A stretch of 64,000 nucleotides of DNA, taken from contig JAXIVH010000064.1 of assembly GCA_036785325.1 (NCBI GenBank), forward strand, positions 826,501 through 890,500, written 5' to 3'. Positions 1 to 9,888 of the stretch are shown here, piece by piece. Numbering within the stretch: position 1 is the stretch's first letter; each line of letters opens with the position of its first letter. The translations under genes and the position numbers were made by a program. The notes below the pieces were generated by a model, which ran no database searches, had not been told where the DNA came from, and saw only the letters and a list, made by a program, of their open reading frames with translations. The stretch comes from Urophycis tenuis (lineage: Eukaryota; Chordata; Actinopteri; Gadiformes; Phycidae).

Positions 1-1052
1 ACGTGATCGCTACAGTTGTTACCTGCGCTTGAGGACTCCAATGCATCGCTCGACGAGTGATCTAGTGAAGGCATGGATGGTGTTGTACCGCCGTTCTTGC
101 TCAGTCCTCGGAGCGATGATTGGTGTCATCAGCCAGCGTTTCAGGGGGTAGCCACTGTCGCCGAGAAGAAGCCCTGTCACCCTCCCAGCCTTGAAGTCCT
201 CGTAGAGCACACTCTCCCGGAGGATACGTGCGTCGTGAGTAGACCCAGGCCATCTTGCCACCAAATTAATGATCTTGTAATCCGCGTCGCAAACAATCTG
301 GACATTGAGGGAATGGTATCCCTTGCGGTTTACATAGAGGTATTCATGTTCAGATGGCTGGATCCGGACATGAGTCCCATCAATGCAGCCCACAATGCCA
401 GGAATGCCGGAGGACTGCCGGAATCTTCTTTTCATCACCACCGACTCGGCTTCAGTGGGGAGGTGAGCAAACCTTGGAAGGCGGCGGCTCAGTGCCAGTG
501 AAACCCTGCGGATGGCCCGACAGGCTGTGGACCTGTGGACGCCAATCATGTCTCCTACAGTGTTTTGGAAGGCACCGCTTGCGTAAAAACGCAGCGCTAT
601 CAGCAGCTGCACTGTCGGTGGCAACGCTGCGTTGTGGTCCGACACATATTGCAAGTCCGGTGACAGCTCTTCAATTAGTTCAAACAGATCTCTCCTACAA
701 AATCGAAACCTCTCAATCAGCTCGTCATCACTATAAATGTCCATTGGATTGCTTCTGTCCCTAATAACTCTCTCCCGTCTAAATGCCCGCTCGTTGTAAA
801 CCCTATATATTAGACGTGCCATTATGTGATTAACGTAACTATAGTAACTATAGTACAGAGACGGTAAAATAGAATGTAGACTTTGACTTTACGCCTGCTA
901 CTGACCAGGCGTAAGATTTACGCCTGGTCTTAGCGAAAAGAAGGCTTACGCCCAGTTGGTACAACTGACGTAACTATGACGTTGGACTTAGAACGCCGAG
1001 TTACGCCCGACTTAGCTTAAGACCAGGCGTAAGCCCTGTCGGTGCAACCGGC
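1..1052 (-). mobile_element. PIF/Harbinger DNA transposon, one end plus transposase (cut by window edge)
   Basis: The element runs off the left edge. Its visible end, near 1052, reads on the minus strand GGGCCGGTTGCACCGACAG, followed by subterminal repeats of GACCAGGCGTAAG at 903-915 and 1021-1033. The first of these forms a near-palindrome at 903-929. The transposase starts at 822 on the minus strand, so this is the 5' side. The other terminus and the target duplication lie outside the window, so the outer limit is approximate. Confidence 0.7.
23..822 (-). CDS. HARBI1-like PIF/Harbinger transposase, first coding exon (partial)
   Basis: This is a DDE-superfamily nuclease of PIF/Harbinger elements (HARBI1-like). 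About 266 residues are visible. The N-terminal helical part (residues about 30-110) contains an HTH-like segment around IGVHRSTACRAIRRV. The catalytic triad is readable: D in GCIDGTHV (about residue 146), D in LLGDSGYP (about 225) and E in SLVERCIG (about 258). The frame ends at a TAA, but the bases there read CGCAG|GTAACA, a good splice donor with the exon ending at 23. The protein therefore probably continues in an exon left of the window, as expected for a family of about 340-400 aa. No stop or frameshift is seen, so this copy could be young or intact. Confidence 0.85.
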
Positions 1053-1311
1053 CCCAGAAGGTTGCATACAGGGTTTAATGTGAGTAAGGCCTAGCTAAGG
1101 GGGCAGTGATGGTAGAGGTAAGAGGAGGATCTCTCACAGTCTGTGACTGTTGTCCATCTCAGATCTCAGTAGCGATATGTCATAACATCATCATTATTCT
1201 GTGTGTGTTGTGTTGAAGCCCAGAGCAGCAGGAGAGAGCAGACTCCCCTGGACCCAACTGTAGGGGCCAGAGGAAAATTGGTTGTAGTTTTGTAGATTGG
1301 TTCAAAATATA

Positions 1312-1344
<33 letters not shown>

Positions 1345-1361
1345 ATGTATGTGTTCCACAG
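1053..1361 (+). other. 5' region of NLR gene 1 with a decayed N-terminal exon
   Basis: Around 1215-1258 one frame reads SPEQQERADSPGPNC. This resembles the short N-terminal exon of fish NLRC3-like proteins (a QQERADSPEPSC-type motif), but the usual downstream residues and donor are not recognisable. A (TG)n tract at about 1313-1342 precedes the next acceptor. No initiator ATG can be assigned with confidence. Confidence 0.35.
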
Positions 1362-1431
1362 ACAACACCAGGAGAGGTCAAACGTTACCAGTGCTGAGTC
1401 TGTACAGCAGCATCAAACCGAGCTGATCAAA
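1362..1431 (+). CDS. NLR gene 1, N-terminal exon
   Basis: A 70-bp exon between acceptor TTCCACAG (ending at 1361) and a GTGTGT donor at 1432. It reads QHQERSNVTSAESVQQHQTE then LIK, the short conserved peptide that precedes the charged helical region in fish NLRC3-like proteins. It enters with one base completing a split codon and leaves in phase 0, matching the next exon, which also starts in phase 0. The donor is weak, so the 3' boundary is less certain than the acceptor. Confidence 0.6.
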
Positions 1432-1617
1432 GTGTGTAAATGTCGAACAATACATTTGACTTTAGCTCTACATGAACATTGAAAAAGCATTTATTGTGGT
1501 GCCAATAGTCACCAGGCTTCCCTCTTCAGAACAGCGGGACGTGAATGTAGGACAGATGCTTCTGATGTCCTCAGTTAGTTCAGAGGAAAGTTCTCCTTGA
1601 TGTTTGTTCTGTTCCAG

Positions 1618-1843
1618 AGGGCTGAGGAGAACGCACATGCTTTTCTAGACAAGGAGCTGAAGAAGCTCTGGAGGGTTCTCTTCCCACATGACCCACAAGA
1701 CTCAGAGAGTCAGAGGGAGGAGGAGGAGCTGGATGGTAAGAAAGATGAGCAGAGGAGGCGCGCCATAGAGGGAGTGGTGGACATCACAAAGCTCTGCCTG
1801 ATGGAGATGAACCAGGAGGAACTGGCCGAAACACTGTGGGAGG
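1618..1843 (+). CDS. NLR gene 1, helical N-terminal exon
   Basis: A 226-bp exon from acceptor GTTCCAG to donor GAGG|GTAAGAG. It encodes a strongly charged helical segment (contains DKELKKLWRVLFP, ESQREEEELDG and MEMNQEELAETLWE). Fish NLRC3-like proteins carry this kind of region upstream of the FISNA domain. The exon ends in phase 1, and the NACHT exon at 2280 supplies the two missing bases, so the frame continues. Function is not established; in the family it is thought to be an interaction or oligomerisation segment. Confidence 0.8.
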
Positions 1844-2279
1844 GTAAGAGACTCTTATTTTGAAGACAGAATAGACAATTATTTTGAAAGGCAGAAATTA
1901 ATCTTGAAAACAGGAGGACTACATCTATTGAACGGCAGTTTTGTGGTATCAAGTACTCCTACTATACTGCAGATCAACGGCAGAATAACTCAGTGGAAGA
2001 GATGCAACACTATCTTGATGCATCAGCATAGCAAGTCACTTTACACTGATTCACCATCATTATTCCTATCCTTAGACCAATAACCATGCTGTGGAAAACA
2101 ATCTAAATACACAAAAATATGCAGTACTTGCTTCAACCAGCTTGTCCATCTGTGTAATGAAGCCACTAATTATGATGAAGTTTATCATTTAACAGGAAAA
2201 TTGACATGTTTCCACTGATGTCACCATCCGCTAACTGATGTCTTATGTTGTTGTTCTCTAATGATGTCTTATGTTGTAG

Positions 2280-4074
2280 AATCTGCTGCTCTCCAGTGCC
2301 AAGATAAAATCAAGACTCGTCTGAAGAAGAAGTTCAGCCATGTGTTTGAAGGAATCCCTAAAGCAGGACAGGCAACAGGTCTGAATGACTTCTACACAGA
2401 GCTCTTCATCACAGAGGGAGGCAGTGGAGAGGTCAACAAGGAACATGAGGTCAGACTGATTGAAACAGCTTCCAGGAAACCAGCCAAGGAAGACACACCA
2501 ATTAAATGTGAAGACATCTTTAAACCCTTACCTGGACAAGATCAACCAATCAGAACCATAATAACAACTGGCGTCGCCGGCATTGGTAAAACTGTCTTAA
2601 CAAGCAAGTTCACTCTGGACTGGGCTGAAGGCAAAGCCAACCACAACATACACTTCACATTTCTCTTTACTTTCAGAGAGTTGAATTTACTGAAAGGGAA
2701 AGAGTTTAGCTTGGTGCAACTTCTTCATCACTTCTTTATTGAAACCAAAGAAGCAGGCATCTGCAGGTACAACCGGCTCCAAATTGTTCTCATCTTGGAT
2801 GGTCTGGATGAGTGTCGACTTCCTCTGGACTTCCAGAACAACCAGATCTGGACAGATGTCACAGAGCCGACCTCGGTGGACGTGCTGCTGACAAACCTCA
2901 TCAGGGGAGACCTGCTTCCCTCCGCTCGCATCTGGATAACCACACGCCCTGCAGCAGCCAATCAGATCCCTGCTGATTGTGTTGACATGGTGACAGAGGT
3001 AAGAGGGTTCTCAGACCCACAGAAGGAGGAGTACTTCAGGAAGAGATTCAGAGAGGAGATGCAAGCCAACACAATCATCTCTTTCATCAAGAAATCACGA
3101 AGTCTCCACATCATGTGTCACATTCCTGTCTTCTGTTGGATCTGTGCTACAGTTCTGGATGACTTCTTTGAAACATATCAGAAAGGAGAAGAGATGCCCA
3201 ATACCACAACTAAGATGTACATTCACTTCCTGAGGGTTCACTCCATGTATGGAAGAGCTGAGACAGATCCACACTGGACTTCAGAGAGCAGGGAGATCAT
3301 TGTCTCTCTGGGAAAACTGGCTTTTAACCAGCTGGAGAAAGGCAACCTGATCTTCTATGAGGCAGACCTGGCAGAGTGTGGCATCAATATCAAAGCAGCC
3401 TCAGTGTACTCAGGAGTGTTCACCCAGATCTTTAAAGAGGAGTGTGGGCTGTACCAGGACAAGGTGTTCTGTTTTATCCATCTGAGCATCCAGGAGTTTC
3501 TGGCTGCTCTTTATGTCTTCATGTCCTTCAATGACACTGGTGTCAATCTGCTCTCGGGACCACCACGACGTCTGTGGTCTGTTCTTGTAAGAAAAAAACA
3601 AATGAAAAAAAGACAGGTCAAACTCTACAAGGGTGCTGTGGACAAGGCCTTACAGAGTGAGAACGGACACCTGGACTTGTTCCTCCGCTTCCTCCTGGGC
3701 CTCTCTCTGGAGACCAATCAGATTCTCCTACGAGGTCTGCTGGGACAGGCAGGAAGTAGCTCAGGGATGATTGAGAAAACAGTGTCTTACATCAAGAAAA
3801 AGTTAGATGGAGATCTCCCTCCAGAGAGAAGCATCAATCTGTTCCACTGTCTGAATGAGCTGAACGACCATTCTCTAGTGGAGGAAATACAACTGTACCT
3901 GACATCAGGAAGATTCTCCAGAAAATATCTCTCCTCTGCTCAGTGGTCAGCTCTGGTCTTCATCTTACTGTCATCAGAAGAGGATCTGGATGTGTTTGAC
4001 CTAAATAAATACTCTGCTTCAGAGGAGGGTCTTCTGAGGCTGCTGCCAGTGTTCAAAGCCGCCAAAACATATAT
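2280..4074 (+). CDS. NLR gene 1, FISNA-NACHT exon (NLRC3-like)
   Basis: A single 1795-bp exon encodes the FISNA segment (about the first 70 residues after ESAALQCQDKIK) and the NACHT NTPase. The Walker A loop GVAGIGKTVL lies at about 2570-2600 and the Walker B motif LILDGLDECR at about 2790-2820. A WITTRPAAA sensor-like motif and the winged-helix/superhelical part follow, with FCFIHLSIQEFLAALYV near 3475-3520. NACHT modules bind nucleotide and oligomerise, and fish NLRC3-like proteins are inferred cytosolic sensors or regulators. The open frame reaches a TAG at 4076, but the donor GTAGGT at 4075 lies just before it and leaves phase 2, exactly what the LRR exon at 5264 needs. No disabling change is visible. 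Expression, and whether the product is a positive or negative regulator, cannot be judged from sequence. Confidence 0.93.
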
Positions 4075-5263
4075 GTAGGTTCACTCATAACATGTATGAC
4101 AACAAACACACAACACAATAAACAAAATACTTGATTATAAAAGTTATAATTACATAAAAAAAACATCTCTCTAAGTTCAGTAATAACATTTACTAAAATA
4201 CACACAACACAATGTACATCACAGTACAATATAAAAGTAATATGAATCCATCACACAACAATAAAAACCGCAATACTCAATTTACACCCAATAATAATCA
4301 TACATAATACTCGTAGCAGCCCATGGCAGAGTCTCTTTCGGGTACAATCATATTTATTGATCATGAATCACCTTCAGCACAGTGAAAACTAAAAATAAAA
4401 CACATAATAGCTGATAAAAACCTTTCACATGACACATAAAACCTCAATTTCCACAGTGCAACATTTGCATTTACACATAATATTACTTGCACTATAGTCA
4501 GAATAACAAACACATGAATAAAGTGAATTTATTTACAAACATCACACACTGAGCCAAATAATACACACCTCGCTCCGCTCGCCAAGGGTGCAAAACTTCA
4601 GGTTGGAGGCTTTCACATGTTATTCGCGAGCTTGATTGATTAATCTAATTAAACAGCACACAAAGGCACAACACAAGTTAAAGAACTTCAAAAACAAACA
4701 CAAATGTATACATGATGAAACATAACTGCTAAATATTTCAGAGTAAGCAACACCAAGATTCCACAACATGTGTTAACTTACATATGTCATAGAGCTTCCA
4801 AGTCAAGTAAAACTTGAGAATGCCTTGGCAAGTGCACCTGTCGATCTATACAGGTTCCTGGGCTGATACCCTCCACCCAGTCACAAGAATGATTAACAAA
4901 AATGTCATGAACTCTAGCGGCCACTTACAAAACTACATACTAATCACAAAACATTTAAACACAATTTATTAACGATAGGAAAGGTAAAAGTTGTATGCTG
5001 TTTTAAACACAGTTGCTAACATGTTCCTGGTTATTTTGTGCTAAACATGTATTCACAAATATGGATGGAATGCAGAAAAATATTGTTATATTGTGTAACC
5101 CCGCTGAGGAGAAAACATGTTTTCTCTCAAAGTATTATAAAAAATAAATAAGTAAAGTTGGCATACTCCTGTAAGTTAGCTATCTTTGTGAGTGGACGGT
5201 ATAACTGATCTATAAGCACTTTTAAGTAAAATTCCTAACATGTTCCTGTTTCTTTTTGTGAAG
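4075..5263 (+). other. NLR gene 1 intron, no other gene seen
   Basis: AT-rich unique-looking sequence between the NACHT exon and the first LRR exon. I see no coding segment and no clear transposon termini. A short CG-rich patch lies at about 4565-4590. Confidence 0.6.
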
Positions 5264-5437
5264 GCTGATTGGCTGTAATCTGTCAGAGAGATGTTGTGAA
5301 GCTCTGGCCTCAGTTCTCAGCTCAGAGTCCTCTAGTCTCAGAGAACTGGACCTGAGTAACAATGATCTGCAGGATTCAGGAGTGAAGCTGCTCTCTGCTG
5401 GACTGGGGAGTCCACACTGTACACTGGAAACTCTCAG
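5264..5437 (+). CDS. NLR gene 1, LRR exon 1
   Basis: Exactly 174 bp (58 codons), bounded by an AG acceptor and a GTCAGT donor, entering and leaving in phase 2. It encodes a ribonuclease-inhibitor-type LRR pair with LIGCNLSERCCEAL, LRELDLSNNDLQDSGVKLL and AGLGSPHCTLETL. This is the standard exon unit of fish NLR leucine-rich-repeat arrays, which form the candidate ligand-binding or autoinhibitory C-terminal solenoid. Confidence 0.92.
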
Positions 5438-5526
5438 GTCAGTTTGACTCAATGTGCAAACAGTGACACCATAATGTTCCAATCAGAAGACATTTCACAG
5501 ATTTACATCTGTAAAAATGGGTGTAT

Positions 5527-5557
<31 letters not shown>

Positions 5558-5731
5558 GCTGTCTGGCTGCCTGGTCACACAGGAAGGCTGTGCTTCTCTG
5601 TCCTCAGCTCTGAGCAGCAACCCCTCCCATCTGAGAGAGCTGGACCTGAGCTACAATCACCCAGGAGACTCAGGAGTTACACTGCTCTCTGCTGGACTGG
5701 AGGATCCACGCTGGAGACTGGACACTCTCAG
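5558..5731 (+). CDS. NLR gene 1, LRR exon 2
   Basis: A second 174-bp phase-2 LRR exon. It starts after a (TG)n tract whose end supplies the acceptor TGTGCAG, and ends at donor GTATGG. It contains LSGCLVTQEGCASLSSAL and LRELDLSYNHPGDSGVTLL. It is the last LRR before the linker exon at 7176. With only two LRR exons, this gene has a short repeat array for its family. Confidence 0.92.
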
Positions 5732-5905
5732 GTATGGAGAGGACAGCTCAGCGCTCGGTGAAAATGTCTCCTACAAGGATTCAACCAGTTGCCAGAGGAA
5801 GTGGTTTCAAAACGCAGCTGGAACTCATGTTGTGTAGAAAGTGATGAGACAGCAGATGATGAAGGTGAATGTTTCCATTTTTAAAGACAAAATGCTGCTC
5901 TCACT

Positions 5906-7157
5906 GGCCCTCATTTATCAAGCGAACTTAGAAATGAGCGCAAATCTGAACGCATGATTCATCTTACGATAGGACCCACATGAGATTTACGAAACGTATC
6001 GTATCACACCAATCCCAGCGTACGAAGGAGCTTGGTGTTGATAAATACGGCGGCTGAGATCGAATTAACGTAACACACCCCTATAAAAGAAGTCTCGCCC
6101 CTAACTTTTATGACATGGAGAAAGATCCAACGGCAAAGATGAAGCAGATTTTTTCAGAAACAGAAATGGAGACACTCGTGTCACTTGTTGATGCGCCCCC
6201 CCCCCCCCCCCCCCCCCCCAAGGACACTCACCCCTGCCCACCCAGCACCCCTCACCCCCCTGGACATACTTCATATTATTTATAGTAATGTTATTTATTG
6301 TATTATTTATTCTCAACTGCCGTTGCACCCCCCACCCCCATACAATCCACATTCATCCGTTGTACCCGTTCCGTTGTATTGCACTAGCGCACTATTGCAC
6401 CACCTGTACACTTCTTGTATTATATTACTATTTCTCGCTCTATCTGTACATTGTTTACATTTTTTTTTAATACTGTTTACAGCCTGTTTCTGCTAGTGTT
6501 AGTAACCGTTTACTACCTTAACGATCACTACATCCACCTGCACTCCACCTGCACTCCACTTTTCATGTTTTTCAATTTTGCACTCTGCACCTTATTCTGC
6601 ATTTCAACCCGCACCTTTATCGCTCATTTGCACCTCTGGTTAGAACGCCAACTGCATTTCGTTGTCCCGGTACTTGTACTCTGCACAATGACAATAAAGT
6701 TGAATCTAATCTAATCTAATTAAGGACAAGCAAAAAAACGCTATATGGAAACAAATCACTGTTGCAGTCAACAGTGTGTCCTATGTTCAGCGGGCTACGG
6801 AAGAGGAATTATTAATTAGGAATTATTAATTGAATAATTAATTAAATGTAAAATTGATGTTAAATTGATCCATCTTAAAACATTTCACATTTGACCTATA
6901 GGCTATTATTTGCATTGCGTTAAAGTTATTTTATTCCGAATAAGGTGAAGAAAAAGTTGTCCGACTCTTGCGGATAAACCAGTTTCGCCACTGTTCGCAC
7001 TCGAAAAAGTTGCGTACACAAGCTCAGACCTGACATGAGATTTCATCGCAGCCTGTGCTCACGTTCAAATTGATAAATGCCAAGCTCAACGTGGAAATGA
7101 GCGTACGTCCATTTTACGCCCGTTTTCTGTCGTACGCTCGTTTGATAAATGAGGGCC
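5906..7157 (+). mobile_element. Harbinger-type DNA transposon remnant with 3-bp ACT target duplication
   Basis: Inverted ends GGCCCTCATTTATCAA (5906-5921) and its reverse complement (7142-7157) are flanked by ACT at 5903-5905 and 7158-7160. The paralogous intron at about 60,970-61,020 (minus strand) carries the uninterrupted site CTCTCACTGTGTTTACC, so the insertion is exactly 1252 bp. Inside, a TATA-like CCTATAAAAG (about 6080) precedes an ATG at 6115 reading MEKDPTAKMKQIFSETEMET. After a nested LINE the similarity resumes as KDKQKNAIWKQITVAVNSVS (about 6723-6790), the pattern of a Myb/SANT-like (NAIF1-like) DNA-binding protein carried by Harbinger elements. The superfamily is inferred from the 3-bp duplication and this gene. 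Confidence 0.8.
6227..6721 (+). mobile_element. 5'-truncated LINE 3' end nested in the Harbinger remnant
   Basis: The insertion is flanked by a 7-bp duplication AAGGACA at 6220-6226 and 6722-6728. It ends in GACAATAAAGTTGAATC followed by TAATC repeats, a tail typical of fish CR1/L2/Rex-type non-LTR elements. No reverse-transcriptase sequence remains. A run of about 24 C residues lies immediately upstream, at about 6196-6219. Confidence 0.65.
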
Positions 7158-7175
7158 ACTGTGTTTACCCCCCAG

Positions 7176-7222
7176 TGTGGAGCATGGTGGAGTGGGGAGG
7201 CTGAAACCAGCGCTAAAGAAGT
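7176..7222 (+). CDS. NLR gene 1, 47-bp linker exon
   Basis: A short exon between acceptor CCCCCCAG and donor GTAAGTGT encoding VEHGGVGRLKPALKK. This is the conserved connector between the LRR array and the B30.2 domain in fish NLRs. It enters in phase 2 and leaves in phase 1, and the B30.2 exon at 9259 starts with the two bases that complete a Tyr codon. It is too short to be found by ORF length and is supported by homology and by the identical exon at 60,921-60,967. Confidence 0.88.
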
Positions 7223-7883
7223 GTAAGTGTCTGTTTAGTTGGATTCATCACAACACACACTCGCTATTGACATCGAAAGTCCATCCACACAGCAGTAGGG
7301 GACGTCCGTTCATCCAGATCCTACTGGTAATGAAAATGATGGTTGACATCACATGTCTCATGTGTATTCATGTTGTTAACGATCCCAATTAATCCTGCTT
7401 GTGTAACATCCAATAGGTATTATTATTGTCATATCATTATTGATTCATTATGTTTATTAGGAGTAATGTTATTATTATTGATATAAATGATCATATAATA
7501 ATCTTTCTATTAAAATAACTAGTGATTTTATTACTATGCATTCCATTATATTATTATCATCCTTACCATTAGGCCTATCATCATATTTAGGTATTCAGAG
7601 TATCTATGAGTTCTATTCTCTTTGTATCACTATATGAGACAAAAGAACATAATAATCATGCTACTACTACATTACATTATTTTGTCACCATTATTATCAT
7701 GACCATATTGTTTCTTTAAGGTTTAGGTATGATTATTATTTTAACATTGTAGTGCCCATATCTCCGCAGGGCACTGGTCTAACAATTTGTTATTTGGCGA
7801 CCCTATAGATATATAAGAAGAGCAGGTCCCCAGAATATATGGGATGATTTCGTCCACGTACACGTCCCGTATGTGTGTGTGTG

Positions 7884-7958
<75 letters not shown>

Positions 7959-8437
7959 TATGTGTGTGTGTGTATGTGTGTTTTGTGGGTCATTATAAAA
8001 GATGTCTTTCTGTGAACCATGTTAAAAGGGCTGTCGCTGTGGTCGTTATTATTATTGTCATTAGACTTGTTATTATTAATAATCCAAGTCATATTAAACT
8101 TGAGAACTAAATAACCATAATAACATGACTGTAATGATGCGTTCTTTATCATAATAACAACAACAACCAGAAAATATAATTCCATGCGGGGAATTACTTG
8201 TGCATAGGAATGCCCGGGATCATTGAGTTGAATTCAGTTGAGTCTGCCTGAGCTGGAAAGCAATTAGCGGAGTCAAATATAATAATTGGAAATCTAGGCT
8301 CACTGTTGTCTCTATGAGTTTATTTGCTTTTTTTATCGCAAATATCTCACAAAGTATAAAGTAGACCTTTGTAATACAGTCTAGGTTCAGTCGTTTAGCT
8401 TCCATTAATTTTACGTTTCGGTGTGAATAATAATAAC

Positions 8438-8493
<56 letters not shown>

Positions 8494-8496
8494 TAA
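7223..8496 (+). repeat. NLR gene 1 intron with (TG)n and (TAA)n microsatellites
   Basis: AT-rich intron sequence, matched by the inverted paralogue at about 60,600-60,900. A (TG)n tract lies at about 7866-7980, and a (TAA)n tract at about 8430-8500 abuts the SINE. The TG/CA and TAA runs read as Val/Cys or Tyr homopolymers and are not genes. Confidence 0.8.
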
Positions 8497-8507
8497 TAAT
8501 AACTAGC

Positions 8508-8880
8508 AGGGCGGCACGGTGGTGCAGTGGTTAGGACTGTCGCCTCACAGCAAGAGGGTTCTGGGTTCGAATCCACCTGGGACCCGGGACCTTTCTGTGT
8601 GGAGTTTGCATGTTCTCCCCGTGCTTGCGTGGGTTCTCTCCGGGTACTCCGGCTTCCTCCCACAGACCAAAAACATGCAGGTTGGGGATTAGGTTAATTG
8701 GTGTCTCTAAATTGACCATAGGTGTGTATGTGAGTGTGAATGGTTGTTTGTCTATGTATGTTGGCCCTGTGATAGGCTGGCAACCTGTCCAGGGTGTACC
8801 CCGCCTCTCGCCCGTTGCAGCTGGGATTGGATCCAGCGACCCTCGTAGAGGATAAGCGGTTACGATAATGGATGGATGGA
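8508..8880 (+). mobile_element. tRNA-derived SINE, full length
   Basis: It begins AGGGCGGCACGGTGGTG with an A-box-like GTGGTGCAGTGG and a perfect B box GGTTCGAATCC (about 8562-8572), the internal RNA polymerase III promoter of a tRNA head. The long body resembles the SINE family common in percomorph fish (AFC/Mermaid-like, from memory), and it ends in GGATGGATGGA. A target-site duplication TAATAACTAGC occurs at 8497-8507 and 8881-8891, so the copy is complete. A 5'-truncated relative lies at 59,946-60,105. Confidence 0.85.
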
Positions 8881-8923
8881 TAATAACTAGCTATCCTTCT
8901 AACACTCGTTGAGTAGGATTAGC

Positions 8924-9007
8924 ACTAGAATGCTAGTTCTAGTTGTTAGCGCTAGTAGCTGCTAGCAGCTAGCGCTAGTTCTAGAAATGGATTCGACTAG
9001 CAGCTAG
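8924..9007. repeat. CTAG-rich quasi-palindrome
   Basis: About ten CTAG tetramers occur in 84 bp, arranged as an imperfect inverted repeat centred near 8968 on GCTGCTAGCAGC. It lies just downstream of the SINE, in the last intron of NLR gene 1. No function is evident. Confidence 0.6.
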
Positions 9008-9258
9008 ACAGTTTGCGTTCTCATATTGAGACTTAACGTAACATTTGACGACAAAATGAATGACCCAAAAACAGTAGCATTTACCTTAATTCAGAATGTA
9101 ATTTCAGAAATATATCTCAAAGGCGAGTCTTACGAATGAATCAAACGTTATCGCTAGGAGCAAGAAGTCGAGCCGACGATAAGGTTCATACAGGATTGTG
9201 GACTTCTATGCACAATAATAATGGTTCAGCAGCGTAATCATATCTTGTTTTCCCTCAG

Positions 9259-9815
9259 ATGCCTGTGAACTCACACTGGATACAAACACAGCCTACAGAG
9301 AACTCTCTCTGTCTGAGGACAACAGAAGGGTGACACTGGTTAGAGAGCAGCAGTCGTGTCCTGATCACCCAGAGAGATTTGACTACTGGGACCAGGTGTT
9401 GTGTAGAGAGGGTCTGACTGGCCGCTGTTACTGGGAGGTAGAGAGCAAAGGACCTGTTGAGATAGGAGTGACATACAGAGGAATCACAAGGAGAGGACTG
9501 GGTGCTGACAGCAGGCTTGGAGGGAACAACAAATCCTGGAGTCTTGATTGTTATGATGGCGGTTACTCTGCCTGGTACAACAATAGTGTAACAGACATAC
9601 GTCTTCCCCCCGCTGGCTCTAAAAGAGTAGGAGTGTATCTGGACCGGCCTGCTGGCAATCTGTCCTTCTACAGAGTGTCCCCAGATATAGGAGGGACCTC
9701 AGACACACTGACACACATCCACACCTTCAGGTCCACATTCACCCAGGAGGATCTCCACCCTGGGTTTAGGTTATGGGGGGCTGATGGTGACTCAGTTTCT
9801 CTGTGTCGGTTGTAG
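9259..9815 (+). CDS. NLR gene 1, terminal PRY-SPRY (B30.2) exon
   Basis: The last exon of NLR gene 1, from acceptor TTTTCCCTCAG to TAG. The PRY part reads ACELTLDTNTAYRELSLSED. The SPRY part contains GRCYWEVES, IGVTYRGI, NNKSWSLDC, RVGVYLDRPAGNLSFYRVS and FTQEDLHPGF, and ends SVSLCRL. B30.2 domains are protein-binding modules whose loops vary in immune TRIMs and NLRs. The summed exons from 1618 (226+1795+174+174+47+557) equal 2973 bp, divisible by three, so the gene is open from the helical exon to this stop, about 990 residues plus the N-terminal exon. Confidence 0.93.

Positions 9816-9888
<73 letters not shown>

Noticed and set aside
73..764. Plus-strand frames across the HARBI1-like transposase
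   Set aside because: They overlap a clear DDE transposase on the other strand and have no features of their own.
8508..8590. tRNA gene
   Set aside because: The B box and A-box-like motif belong to a SINE head; the cloverleaf cannot be completed and the body continues into SINE sequence.
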